DNA from: a bacterium endosymbiont of Escarpia laminata
GTDB taxonomy: Bacteria > Pseudomonadota > Gammaproteobacteria > Chromatiales > Chromatiaceae
NCBI GenBank assembly: GCA_003660235.1
Contig: QGON01000060.1
Location: 1-64,000 of the forward strand
DNA: 64,000 nt
Direction: 5' to 3'
A program made the position numbers and the translations under genes. Below the pieces are notes generated by a model, which was not told where the DNA came from, ran no database searches, and saw nothing but the letters and a program-made list of their open reading frames with translations. Positions 34,117 through 44,207 of this stretch are shown piece by piece. Each line of letters begins with the position of its first letter. Positions within the stretch are counted from its first letter, which is position 1.

Positions 34117-35649
34117 TTAACTATTCGATCGCCTCAATCTGCTATGCGCGCAGGGAAAGGCCAATATCAGACTCATCAGCAGCAGCGTGAGGATCGGCAG
34201 ATTGCCCAGACTGGCATAGGGTGTGCTGCCGGACATGGGCTGTATCTCCCCCAGCAGGACATCTTTTTTCAGCAGGGGTGAAACCTTAACCAGTCTGCCA
34301 TGAGGATCAATGATTGCAGACACGCCAGTGTTGGTCGAGCGCAGCAGATAACGTCCCGTCTCCAGCGCCCGCATGCGGGCGATCTGCAGATGCTGATGAG
34401 GCGCCAGAGAGTCTCCGAACCAGGCATCGTTGCTGGCGTTGATCAGATAGGCCGCCTCCGGCAATGCCTGGATCATCTCATTGCCGAAGGCGTCTTCGTA
34501 ACAGATCGACATGCCGACCTGATGATCGCCGATGGTCATCAAAGGCTTGGCTGCGGTACCGGCAGAAAAATCCGACATCGGAATGGTGAGGAAATCAACG
34601 AGTGGATTGAGTATCGACTTGAAGGGCAGAAACTCGGTGAAAGGAACCAGATGACGTTTGTAGTAGTAGTCTCGCAGACCACCGGCGCTGACCATGGTGT
34701 TGAAGTAGGTCTGCCTCTCCTCATCCATTCTAACCACCCCAAATACCAGATGAGCGTCGTTATTTTCCATAGCGGACTCAAGCGGTTGGACGAATGCTTC
34801 GTCCACTTGGGAGAGAAAAGCCGGTATAGCGGTTTCCGGCCAGATGATGAGGTCGTTGTCGAGATGGATGCGAGTCTCGGTAGCGTAGAGCCGCAGGGTG
34901 TCCAGCAGTTGATCCGGCTGCCACTTCTTCTCCTGGGGAATATTGCCCTGGATCAGGGCAACCCGCAGAGGATCGCCGTAGGGTTGGGTCCAGGACACCT
35001 GCTGCAGACCCCAGCCGACGCCCCAGAGCAGTAGGGCTGCGAGTGCCGTCCGGCGTTTCCCCGCCGATAAAACAAGGGCCAGCAGCAGACCGGCGGAGAG
35101 TGCAGCAGCCCAGCTGCTGCCCAGCCCTCCCAGTAGTGGACTATAACCTGCAAGAGGTGAGTCGATCTGTGAATGGCCGAGTTGCAGCCAGGGAAAGCCG
35201 CTGAGAAACCAGCCCCGAAACCACTCTGAGGCTACCCAGATGGCGGGATAGATCGCCAGCAGGCGCAGGCGTGTGGTGCTTTCAAAACGGCTGGCGAGCC
35301 AGCCGGCCAGACCGTAGTAGAGGGCCGCCACCAGGACGAAGAGGGCGGTGATCAACAGGGGCGGAAACCAGCCGAGATTACCGAACTGGGCGATGCTGAC
35401 GTGCAGCCATGAGACACCACTGCCCATCAAACCAAGGCCGTAGATGAGTCCAAGCTGGAAGCCGCTCCAGCGCCTGCTTTTCAGCCAGAGCAGGAAAAGC
35501 ACCGCCGGTCCGGCAATGGCCAGCGGCCAGATATTGAAAGGTGCAAAGGCAAGGGTGGTCACTGCACCCGAAAGCAGAGCCAACAGGGCGCCTGGCCCGG
35601 TTTCGATCCACTGGATGAGCCTGGACCGGGAGGATTCCGCCAGACTCAC
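34117..35649 (-). CDS. lnt: Apolipoprotein N-acyltransferase Lnt
   Basis: 510 aa inner-membrane enzyme that adds the third acyl chain to lipoproteins. About six N-terminal membrane helices precede a periplasmic nitrilase-type domain with the catalytic Glu in IIWPETAIPAF, Lys in the later strand region and Cys in MSICYEDAFGNE; HLVPFTEFLPF is conserved. A last membrane helix lies at the C terminus. It overlaps ybeY by four bases. corC, often present between ybeY and lnt, is absent here. Confidence 0.96.
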   Translation of the reverse strand: MSLAESSRSRLIQWIETGPGALLALLSGAVTTLAFAPFNIWPLAIAGPAVLFLLWLKSRRWSGFQLGLIYGLGLMGSGVSWLHVSIAQFGNLGWFPPLLITALFVLVAALYYGLAGWLASRFESTTRLRLLAIYPAIWVASEWFRGWFLSGFPWLQLGHSQIDSPLAGYSPLLGGLGSSWAAALSAGLLLALVLSAGKRRTALAALLLWGVGWGLQQVSWTQPYGDPLRVALIQGNIPQEKKWQPDQLLDTLRLYATETRIHLDNDLIIWPETAIPAFLSQVDEAFVQPLESAMENNDAHLVFGVVRMDEERQTYFNTMVSAGGLRDYYYKRHLVPFTEFLPFKSILNPLVDFLTIPMSDFSAGTAAKPLMTIGDHQVGMSICYEDAFGNEMIQALPEAAYLINASNDAWFGDSLAPHQHLQIARMRALETGRYLLRSTNTGVSAIIDPHGRLVKVSPLLKKDVLLGEIQPMSGSTPYASLGNLPILTLLLMSLILAFPCAHSRLRRSNS

Positions 35650-36107
35650 AGAGTGGATTCCGCGTAGGGATCGCTGAATCCCAGTTCGCGCAGGGTCTGC
35701 TGTTCCCGCGACTCCATGATTTCAGCTTCATTGTCGTCAAGATGGTCGAAGCCCTGCAGATGCAGCATCCCGTGTACCGTCATGTGTGCCCAGTGGGACA
35801 GGGCTGACTTGTTCTGTGCTGCTGCCTCCCGCATTACCACCGGTGCGCAGATCACCAGATCCCCCAGCAGGTTGCTGGGAACTTGCGGGGGGGCTTCGAA
35901 AGGGAAGGAGAGTATATTGGTGGGACGATCCTTGCCGCGATAATCACGGTTCAGCGTCCGGCTCTCCGCCTCATCGACGATCCGAATCACCACTTCTGCG
36001 CCTTCCGTTCCCTTTACCAACGCCGCCTGAGCCCATTGGATGAATAGTGCTTTCGACGGCAGATCAACTGTCTCGGAGGCGTTTTGGATTTCAATTTCTA
36101 AGTGCAT
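35646..36107 (-). CDS. ybeY: Endoribonuclease / rRNA maturation factor YbeY
   Basis: 153 aa. It takes part in 16S rRNA 3'-end maturation and ribosome quality control. The zinc site is clear: HGMLHLQGFDH (three His with the family spacing), and NRDYRGKDRPTNILSFPFE is the upstream signature. It overlaps lnt by four bases; ybeZ lies upstream, separated by a REP-like element. Confidence 0.95.
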   Translation of the reverse strand: MHLEIEIQNASETVDLPSKALFIQWAQAALVKGTEGAEVVIRIVDEAESRTLNRDYRGKDRPTNILSFPFEAPPQVPSNLLGDLVICAPVVMREAAAQNKSALSHWAHMTVHGMLHLQGFDHLDDNEAEIMESREQQTLRELGFSDPYAESTL

Positions 36108-36133
36108 GGCGGCGCTATCCTGCGCAGCAACAG

Positions 36134-36220
36134 GTAGGCCCGATCAAGCTTGCGGGTCGGGCAATGCGGTGGTGTAACGAGATCCAGCAGCGCCGGTTCC
36201 GCAAGCTTGAACCGGCCTAC
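36134..36220. repeat. REP-like palindromic element between ybeZ and ybeY
   Basis: Starts GTAGGCCCGATCAAGCTTG and ends CAAGCTTGAACCGGCCTAC, with complementary ends and an internal CCGGTTC/GAACCGG hairpin. It belongs to the same family as 33768-33855 and lies within the normally compact ybeZ-ybeY junction. Confidence 0.7.
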
Positions 36221-36249
36221 AGATGGTGAGCAGACAATTGACATCAAAA

Positions 36250-37251
36250 CTAACCAATATGTCCTTTTGTGTTGCTATCATCCGTCTGGTCAAACTCATC
36301 ATAGGCGCGCACGATCCGTTGTACCAGGTGATGACGCACCACATCGCGGGCGTTGAAAAAGGTGAAGCTGATGCCGTTCACCTGATCCAGAACCTCAACG
36401 GCCTGACGCAGGCCCGAGCGCTGGCCGCGTGGCAGGTCGATCTGGGTGACATCGCCGGTGATAACGGCAGTGGAGCCGAAGCCGATACGGGTGAGAAACA
36501 TCTTCATCTGCTCAGGCGTGGTGTTCTGGGCTTCATCCAGAATAATGAAGGCGTCGTTGAGGGTGCGCCCCCGCATAAAGGCCAGTGGCGCCACTTCGAT
36601 GACGTTGCGCTCAATCAGTTTGCTGACCTTCTCGAAGCCGAGCATCTCATAAAGTGCATCGTAGAGTGGCCGCAGATAGGGATCTATCTTCTGTGCCAGA
36701 TCGCCGGGCAGGAAGCCGAGCCGCTCACCGGCCTCCACCGCGGGACGTACCAGAAGGATCCGCCGTACCTGATCCCGCTCCATGGCCTCCACTGCGCAGG
36801 CGACCGCCAAGTAGGTTTTACCGGTGCCGGCGGGACCCACGCCGAAGTTGATGTCGTGAGTCAGGATTTTGTGCAGGTACTCCTGCTGATTGAGCCCCCG
36901 GGGACGTATCAGTCCCCGCCGGGTCTTGATAATCGTCTCCGGCAGATCGGCCGGTTTGTCTGTCTGAGTCAGGGCGTCGATGCCAGACTCCTGCAGAAAC
37001 AGATGGACGCGTTTTGGGTCGAGAATCTCATCTTGCGCAACGTCATAGAGATTCTGCAAAACCTGTTTGCCGCCACGCACGGCATCTGCTTCACCGATTA
37101 GACGAAAATGGTAACCCCGGTTGCTGATCTCTATGCCCAGACGGCGTTCAATCTGACGCAGATGTTCATCGAGCTGGCCGCAAATATTGGCAAGCCGTTC
37201 GTTGTCTTCAGGTTCGAGGGAGAAATCGAGAGAATCAGGATGATCAGACAA
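36250..37251 (-). CDS. ybeZ: PhoH-like ATPase YbeZ
   Basis: 333 aa. N-terminal KH-like part, then a PhoH ATPase domain with Walker A GPAGTGKTYLA (about 144-154), GERLGFLPGDLAQKIDPYLRPL and Walker B FIILDEAQNTTPEQMKMF. It works with YbeY in rRNA processing. Normally miaB lies directly upstream; here a group II intron and two envelope-protein genes intervene. Confidence 0.95.
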   Translation of the reverse strand: MSDHPDSLDFSLEPEDNERLANICGQLDEHLRQIERRLGIEISNRGYHFRLIGEADAVRGGKQVLQNLYDVAQDEILDPKRVHLFLQESGIDALTQTDKPADLPETIIKTRRGLIRPRGLNQQEYLHKILTHDINFGVGPAGTGKTYLAVACAVEAMERDQVRRILLVRPAVEAGERLGFLPGDLAQKIDPYLRPLYDALYEMLGFEKVSKLIERNVIEVAPLAFMRGRTLNDAFIILDEAQNTTPEQMKMFLTRIGFGSTAVITGDVTQIDLPRGQRSGLRQAVEVLDQVNGISFTFFNARDVVRHHLVQRIVRAYDEFDQTDDSNTKGHIG

Positions 37252-37637
37252 AGGAGATACCGGGTTGGAAAGGGTTTAGCAAGGAGAGGGTAGTCTAACT
37301 GCAATTGCCGCTGCCAGCCAGATACTGTCGCCTGATTTTACGCATGGCCCACTAGCCATATATGGTCCGCCCCGCATTGCAAGGGAAAGATTACTGTGTA
37401 CATAAAGGATAAGTTGCAGTCATATATCCAGCATCGTGTTGAGGGGCTCTGAGCCCTCGTGCCCTGATGGAACCCGCGCACTCCTGTCCTCATCATTTGA
37501 TCGGACTACCCTATGGCGTCCCATGGCTAGATCAGGTTTTTAGCAGTGCAGGACTTGCCTTTCATGCCATCACATTGATCTCTCTCTGACGTCAGCCGGA
37601 GCTCATGGCTCAACCGTGCGAAGTGCGGGAGGAGGCC

Positions 37638-38888
37638 ATGATAACGGCAAAGCCATTTATCATTTCTAAGCATCGAGTGTACGAGGCCTGCCGCCTCGTT
37701 AAAGCCAATGCAGGTTCTGCAGGGGTGAATAAGCAATCGATTGCAGCATTTGAAGAGGATCTGAAAGACAACTTGTACAAGCTCTGGAACCGGATGTCAT
37801 CGGGAAGCTACATGCCCCCGCCTGTTCGGGCGGTGCCTATTCCGAAGAAGTCTGGTGGAGAGCGAATACTGGGGGTGCCAACGGTCAGTGACCGAGTAGC
37901 CCAGATGGTGGTCAAGCTTGAATTCGAACCGAAAGTCGAACCCTACTTTTTGTCTGACTCTTACGGTTATAGGCCCGGTAAATCGGCGCTGGATGCTGTG
38001 GGAATCACACGCAAACGGTGCTGGCGTTACGATTGGGTAGTTGAATTTGATATTAAAGGACTGTTTGACAATATACCGCATGACCTGTTGCTGAAAGCGG
38101 TGGAGAAACATACCGATTCGGTGTGGATCAGACTGTACATCAAGCGCTGGTTGACAGCGCCGATGCAGCTGTCCGATGGCACGAAGCAGGCCAGGGACAA
38201 AGGTACACCACAGGGCGGGGTCATTAGCCCAATTTTGTCGAACCTTTATCTGCACTATGTGTTTGATAAGTGGCTACAACAGCACTATTCGACGATTAAG
38301 TGGTGTCGGTATGCCGATGATGGGCTCCTGCATTGCCACAGTGAAGCGCAAGCTTGCTTTCTTCTGAAGGTCATCCGGCAGCGTTTCGAGCAATGTGGGC
38401 TTGAGTTGCACCCCGTTAAAACCAAGATTGTCTACTGCAAGGATGGTCGCCGAAAAGGGACCTATGCCAATACTTCGTTCGACTTTCTCGGCTTCACCTT
38501 CCGGCGAAGAGGTTGCTGGATTCAAAGCCAGAATCGTATGACATTGGGATTCAATCCAGCAGTAAGTCGAGATGCTCTGAAGGCAATGCGAGTGAAAATC
38601 CGGAAGTCCCGTTTACGCAGTCGAACAGATCTGTCGCTAAATGACATTGCCCGATGGCTCAACCCCATCATGAGGGGTTGGATAGCTTACTATGGCAAGT
38701 TCTATCGATCAGCGATGTACGCGATCATTCGGCACGTGAATAAGACGTTGATTCGCTGGGTTATGCGTAAGTACAAAGCGATTAGGCGCAGTAAAATGCG
38801 TGCGATGGCATTTTTTGACCGATGCATGAAGGAAAGCCCGGGTTTGTTTGTTCACTGGCGCGAGGGGATGAAAGGTGCGTTTGCTTGA
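37638..38888 (+). CDS. ltrA: Group II intron-encoded reverse transcriptase/maturase
   Basis: 416 aa. Reverse transcriptase domain with SGGERILGVPTVSDRVAQ, DSYGYRPGKSALDAV, FDIKGLFDNIPHDLL, TPQGGVISPILSNLYLHY and the active-site YADDG, followed by domain X/maturase (WLNPIMRGWIAYYGKFYRSA). There is no C-terminal HNH endonuclease. It resembles class D-type bacterial intron proteins. The start at 37638 follows GGAGGAGG; a longer start at 37605 is possible. The gene is intact. Confidence 0.93.
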   Translation: MITAKPFIISKHRVYEACRLVKANAGSAGVNKQSIAAFEEDLKDNLYKLWNRMSSGSYMPPPVRAVPIPKKSGGERILGVPTVSDRVAQMVVKLEFEPKVEPYFLSDSYGYRPGKSALDAVGITRKRCWRYDWVVEFDIKGLFDNIPHDLLLKAVEKHTDSVWIRLYIKRWLTAPMQLSDGTKQARDKGTPQGGVISPILSNLYLHYVFDKWLQQHYSTIKWCRYADDGLLHCHSEAQACFLLKVIRQRFEQCGLELHPVKTKIVYCKDGRRKGTYANTSFDFLGFTFRRRGCWIQSQNRMTLGFNPAVSRDALKAMRVKIRKSRLRSRTDLSLNDIARWLNPIMRGWIAYYGKFYRSAMYAIIRHVNKTLIRWVMRKYKAIRRSKMRAMAFFDRCMKESPGLFVHWREGMKGAFA

Positions 38889-38892
38889 TGGG

Positions 38893-38962
38893 AGCGGTAT
38901 GAGCGGAGACGTTCACGTACCGTTCTGCGAGAGGCTGAGGGTGAGAGTCCCTTGGTCTACTC
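38893..38962 (+). ncRNA. Group II intron domains V and VI
   Basis: Domain V is exactly 34 nt (38893-38926): GAGCGGTA pairs with TACCGTTC, a GAGA tetraloop caps the upper stem, and the catalytic AGC triad is in place. Domain VI follows (GAGAGGCTGAGGG ... CCCTTGGTCTACTCTC), with an unpaired A in CTACTCTC as the likely branch point. These features are direct evidence for a real intron 3' end. Confidence 0.85.
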
Positions 38963-39064
38963 TCCTCCCAAAATCTTTCACGAGGTAGCGACACACTTGT
39001 CATCAAGCAGTTGGAGGCAATAAGCAAGACCTGCCCCCCGGTGCTCGCAAACAATAATCAAAGA

Positions 39065-39089
39065 GGGCTGGTGCAATAGCCACCAGCCC
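39065..39089. terminator. Bidirectional terminator-like hairpin
   Basis: GGGCTGGTG and CACCAGCCC around a seven-base loop, with TTGTTTT on the plus side and CTCTTTGATT on the minus side. It would end the lipoprotein gene on the minus strand and any read-through from the intron. Confidence 0.65.
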
Positions 39090-39107
39090 TTGTTTTGGAG
39101 CTCTCGC

Positions 39108-40259
39108 TTACAGGGCACAGCCGCTGCCAAAGAAAGCAGCGGTATCCACCCCTTGAGTCGCGGTACCTGTTACTTGCCACCCGGAGAGGGTTCCTTCAAA
39201 CGTCGTGCCATCATCCAACGTGCCGGAGATAGTGTTATTGGCCACGTTCTTGGTACCAATAACATTGTTTAGGCTGCCGTCTTCGAACGAAAACGCCCTG
39301 CCAGTAATGTTTCCGCTGGCGTCAATATCGAAGGTGAATATGGCGCTTACATCCGGAGAAAAGCCGGTATACCTCTCTACCGCGGTTGCGGAGTACCCGA
39401 TCCGGTTTCCAGACCAGGATCCGCTGAATCCAGGCACACCCCAAGTCCCGGATATGGTCTCTCTGGAGGAAAACCGTCCGGAGAAAGTCACGCTGGTATC
39501 CGTGATTCCAGTGACACCGTAATCCAGTCCTAGGGCTACGTCACCAAACTGATGACCAGTCAATACACCTTCCGAGGTAAGATCGCTCGTACTGCTATAA
39601 CCGCCGATCAGATTTCCACTGCTGGCGTCAATAAGAAAGCCGCCCCGACCACTCTCATCGCCAGAGTAATTTCCCATGAAAGCGCCGCTATAGTGACAGC
39701 GAAGAGAACGCACGAGGTGGAGTTCCGCAACGGCTGCCGTTACGAGTGTAACCGGACCCCCCGTTATTGAACTCAAATCGGATATTATATTGATAATGTC
39801 CTGGTTGTTTTCAAAATCAGTGTCCGCAAAATTCAGCGTTTTCGGCCAGGCTGAGGAGTTTTCGGCGAACTGCCTGACTACTTCTGGAATATTGATCCCA
39901 TTGTCCGGATCTCCGTCATCATCCAGCGTTTGCAGGAAACGTGCGAAATTAATTGCCTCATTTTCGCTCGAGGTCAAATCTGTCGGCATTACCAGATCCT
40001 GACAGGCAACTGTTCCCAAGACTATCGGCCCCAGAAAAAATGTCACCGTACCCCCATCTTCGCAGGTAAATTGTCCTTTCCCACCCGTGGTGCCGCTCTG
40101 TGCGCCAGAAACATAGGTAAGACCTTCTACCGGGCTGTCAATGAACCTGCCGGCAGTGGTTGTGGTTCCACCATCTCCTTCTCCTCCACCGCCGCAGGCG
40201 GACAACAGTATGGAAGCGGAAATTGCCGACGCGACTATTTTCCATTCAATCCTCTTCAT
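39108..40259 (-). CDS. Putative large lipoprotein of unknown function
   Basis: 383 aa. Lipobox LLSACGGGG follows a hydrophobic segment (about 8-22), so the protein is probably lipid-anchored. The N-terminal domain (about 35-165) resembles a cadherin-like/spondin-type region with Cys pairs (QFTCEDGGTVTF; VACQDLVMP) and a Ca2+-like DDDGDPDNGINI loop. The C-terminal half (180-383) is Gly/Ser/Thr-rich beta sequence (FSGRFSSRETISGTWG; TISGTLDDGTTFEGTLSG). The ATG at 40259 has GGGGAG seven bases upstream. No named family recognised; a secreted or surface role is likely. Confidence 0.75.
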   Translation of the reverse strand: MKRIEWKIVASAISASILLSACGGGGEGDGGTTTTAGRFIDSPVEGLTYVSGAQSGTTGGKGQFTCEDGGTVTFFLGPIVLGTVACQDLVMPTDLTSSENEAINFARFLQTLDDDGDPDNGINIPEVVRQFAENSSAWPKTLNFADTDFENNQDIINIISDLSSITGGPVTLVTAAVAELHLVRSLRCHYSGAFMGNYSGDESGRGGFLIDASSGNLIGGYSSTSDLTSEGVLTGHQFGDVALGLDYGVTGITDTSVTFSGRFSSRETISGTWGVPGFSGSWSGNRIGYSATAVERYTGFSPDVSAIFTFDIDASGNITGRAFSFEDGSLNNVIGTKNVANNTISGTLDDGTTFEGTLSGWQVTGTATQGVDTAAFFGSGCAL

Positions 40260-40422
40260 TTTGTTACTCCCCATAATGTTTCTCTGAATGATTTTTCTAA
40301 GCTCCAAAAGCGAAGCGACTAGAAGTCATCTGGATTGGTCTGCGCACCACTTAACACTCCCACAGCATAACCGATTGCGTATTCCACGCCAAACCTGCCT
40401 GTGCCTGCCACTGATACTGTCG

Positions 40423-40446
40423 CCTGATCCGCTACGCTTGATCAGG
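40423..40446. repeat. REP-like palindrome
   Basis: A 24-base palindromic unit identical to 33826-33849. It is preceded by GATACTGTCGCCTGAT, which also occurs at 37322-37337 on the other side of the group II intron, so this short sequence flanks the intron/lipoprotein region on both sides. Confidence 0.7.
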
Positions 40447-40455
40447 CCTGCGAAC

Positions 40456-41046
40456 TCAGTGTAGTGCTGTTTTTTGGGCAATGGTTTCACCCGCGCCTTC
40501 GGTCGCGCTGCCGTATCCCCAGGTTCCGATGATCTGATCACCGTTGGCGACAGTAATACCTCTGCCGGCGTACATTCCCGCCTGCCAGTCGTAGGTCAGA
40601 ATATTGTTTTTTACAATACCCTGCAATTTACCGTTATCCGCCCCACCGGAATAACTCCCAGTCACACGGTTGCCCGTTTGCTGCAGGGTGAACTGGACGC
40701 TGATGCTTTCAGAACCTTCAGTCATGATGCCTGTGTAGCTGCCGTGGAACAGTTTAGGCACTGGAGGTGGGGCTGGCGTTTTGGCTGCGCGATAAACGAC
40801 TGGAGCGGTTTTTTCGGGTTGCACTACCGGTTGTGGGTCAACCTTCGGTTGGCTGACTTGCGGTTTGAGCGGTTCTACCACCACCGTTTGGGATTGTTGT
40901 GCAGGCGGGAAGATCTTGTCCCAGTTGGCGATAACCCCTCCACCCAGTATGCCCGCAAGGCCGATCAGTGCGACGATAATCTGTGTTTTGCCGCCCTTGT
41001 TCTCTCCGCTCATCTGTTGCTCCGGAATCGTTTCCTTCTCGGGCAT
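40456..41046 (-). CDS. Hypothetical membrane-anchored protein with Pro-rich linker
   Basis: 196 aa. A short cytoplasmic N terminus, one membrane helix (about 20-42, IIVALIGLAGILGGGVIA), a Pro/Gln/Val-rich spacer (45-95) and a C-terminal beta domain (about 97-190) with FHGSYTGIMTEGSESISVQF, TGNRVTGSYSGGADNGKLQG and IIGTWGYGSATEGAGE, a lipocalin- or GW-like strand pattern. Start 41046 lies just beyond the miaB stop; an internal ATG at 41013 has a better ribosome-binding site (GGAG). Role unknown; it lies between miaB and ybeZ. Confidence 0.65.
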   Translation of the reverse strand: MPEKETIPEQQMSGENKGGKTQIIVALIGLAGILGGGVIANWDKIFPPAQQSQTVVVEPLKPQVSQPKVDPQPVVQPEKTAPVVYRAAKTPAPPPVPKLFHGSYTGIMTEGSESISVQFTLQQTGNRVTGSYSGGADNGKLQGIVKNNILTYDWQAGMYAGRGITVANGDQIIGTWGYGSATEGAGETIAQKTALH

Positions 41047-41050
41047 AAGT

Positions 41051-42406
41051 CTATCCCAAATTTGCGCTTTGTTCCGCCAGAGTCTGTTCGATCTCTCCGC
41101 GCAGGGAGTTGGGCAGCGCCTCGGTAATGCGCAGATCGACGAATCCACCGATCAGTTCAGCCGGCCCGCTGAAGTTAACCACCCGGTTGTTTTCGGTACG
41201 GCCGGCCAGTTGATTCGGGTCTTTGCGGGAGGGGCGCTCCACCAGAACCCGCTGAATAGTCCCCACCATCTGGCGGCTGATGCGCTGGGCCTGGGTTTTG
41301 ATCAACTGCTGCAGCCTTTCCAGCCGTTGCTGCTTGACTGACAGTGGGACATTATCCGGTAGATCCGCTGCTGGTGTGCCGGGACGGCGGCTGTAGATGA
41401 AGCTGTAGGAGTTGTCGAAACCGATCTCCTCGATCAGTTTCAGGGTCTCTTCGAAGTCGGCCTCGGTCTCACCGGGAAAGCCGACGATGAAATCGGAAGA
41501 GATGGTGATGTCGGGGCGCACCTCCCGCAAGCGGCGAATCCTGGTCTTGTATTCCACGGCCATGTGTCCGCGTTTCATCATCGCCAGTACCCGGTCGGAG
41601 CCGGACTGCACCGGCAGGTGCAGGAAGCTGACCAGCTCCGGCACCTCACCGTAGACCTCGATCAGGCGATCAGAGAAGGCGAGAGGATGGGAGGTGGTGA
41701 AGCGGATGCGATCGATGCCGTCGATGGCCGCCACATATTCGATGAGCAGTGCCAGATCGGCGCTCTCGCCGTCGTGCATGGCGCCTTGGTAGGCGTTGAC
41801 GTTCTGCCCCAGCAGATTGACCTCGCGCACCCCTTGGGCTGCAAGCCCGGCCACCTCGGCGATTACATCGTCGAAGGGACGGCTGATCTCCTCACCGCGG
41901 GTGAAGGGGACGACGCAGTAGGTGCAGTATTTCGAGCAGCCCTCCATGATGGAGACGAAGGCGGTCGGGCCCTCTGCCCGGGGCTCCGGCAGAGAGTCGA
42001 ACTTTTCGATCTCGGGGAAGGAGACATCCACTACCGGATGGTGCTCGGTGCGTGCCTCCCTGATCATCTGTGGCAGACGGTGCAGGGTTTGGGGGCCGAA
42101 TATCAGATCCACATAGGGCGCCCGCTGGCGGATCGCCTCGCCCTCCTGACTGGCGACGCAGCCGCCGACACCAATGATCAGGTTCGGGTTCTTCTCTTTC
42201 CAGGGGCGCCAGCGGCCAAGTTGCGAGAAGACCTTCTCCTGCGCCTTTTCCCGTATCGAACAGGTATTGAGCAGCAGTACGTCCGCCTCTTCCGGCTTGT
42301 CGGTGATATGCAGATCTTCCGCCTCGCGCAATCCGTCCGCCATACGGGCGGAGTCGTATTCGTTCATCTGGCAGCCGAAGGTCTTGATGTAGAGTTTGCC
42401 GGTCAT
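41051..42406 (-). CDS. miaB: tRNA-2-methylthio-N6-dimethylallyladenosine synthase MiaB
   Basis: 451 aa. A radical-SAM methylthiotransferase that modifies A37 of tRNAs reading UNN codons. The N-terminal UPF0004 domain carries the three cluster Cys ([28 protein letters not shown]), the radical SAM loop is [12 protein letters not shown] (CxxxCxxC) and a TRAM domain lies at the C terminus. It is the first gene of the disrupted miaB-ybeZ-ybeY-lnt cluster. The 185-bp gap upstream of it contains only weak palindromic sequence. Confidence 0.97.
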   Translation of the reverse strand: MTGKLYIKTFGCQMNEYDSARMADGLREAEDLHITDKPEEADVLLLNTCSIREKAQEKVFSQLGRWRPWKEKNPNLIIGVGGCVASQEGEAIRQRAPYVDLIFGPQTLHRLPQMIREARTEHHPVVDVSFPEIEKFDSLPEPRAEGPTAFVSIMEGCSKYCTYCVVPFTRGEEISRPFDDVIAEVAGLAAQGVREVNLLGQNVNAYQGAMHDGESADLALLIEYVAAIDGIDRIRFTTSHPLAFSDRLIEVYGEVPELVSFLHLPVQSGSDRVLAMMKRGHMAVEYKTRIRRLREVRPDITISSDFIVGFPGETEADFEETLKLIEEIGFDNSYSFIYSRRPGTPAADLPDNVPLSVKQQRLERLQQLIKTQAQRISRQMVGTIQRVLVERPSRKDPNQLAGRTENNRVVNFSGPAELIGGFVDLRITEALPNSLRGEIEQTLAEQSANLG

Positions 42407-42591
42407 GGATGGCCTGGGTTTCTGGAAAAAACGCTATTTTAGCCCCATCCTGGGAACTGGCCAAATAGCTTGTGTGATCCGGATCAAATGTCGCGGAACC
42501 GGCTAGCCAGTGTCTATCCGGAAACACCGTTTTTTTACCACGAAGTGTATGAAGTACACGAAGAAAATTAATGGTTAATCAATCTTTTGCC

Positions 42592-44125
<1,534 letters not shown>

Positions 44126-44207
44126 GCTGTTGACTACCCGGTTGGATCTGAATACAGAGTGGCTTATTTTACCCTGAATCCGTGCTGTGGCCTAAAGCGC
44201 AGACTGC

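Larger units (their letters stand above)
37396..38966 (+). mobile_element. Group II intron, probably 5'-shortened
   Basis: The element contains an intron-encoded reverse transcriptase followed by canonical domains V and VI. The 3' end falls about 38962-38966, after DVI. The 5' boundary is not resolved: a GTGT start could be near 37396, but only about 240-380 bases lie between ybeZ and the reverse transcriptase, short for domains I-III. A partial 5' deletion is therefore likely. The flanking sequence CCCAAAATCTTTCACGAGG follows the 3' end. Confidence 0.7.

Noticed and set aside
33893-34120. 75-codon frame with a coiled C terminus
   Set aside because: No start signal and no recognisable domain; recorded only as a possible remnant.
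35640-35660. Missing corC between ybeY and lnt as a possible deletion scar
   Set aside because: The ybeY-lnt junction is a clean ATGA overlap with no remnant; corC may simply be elsewhere.
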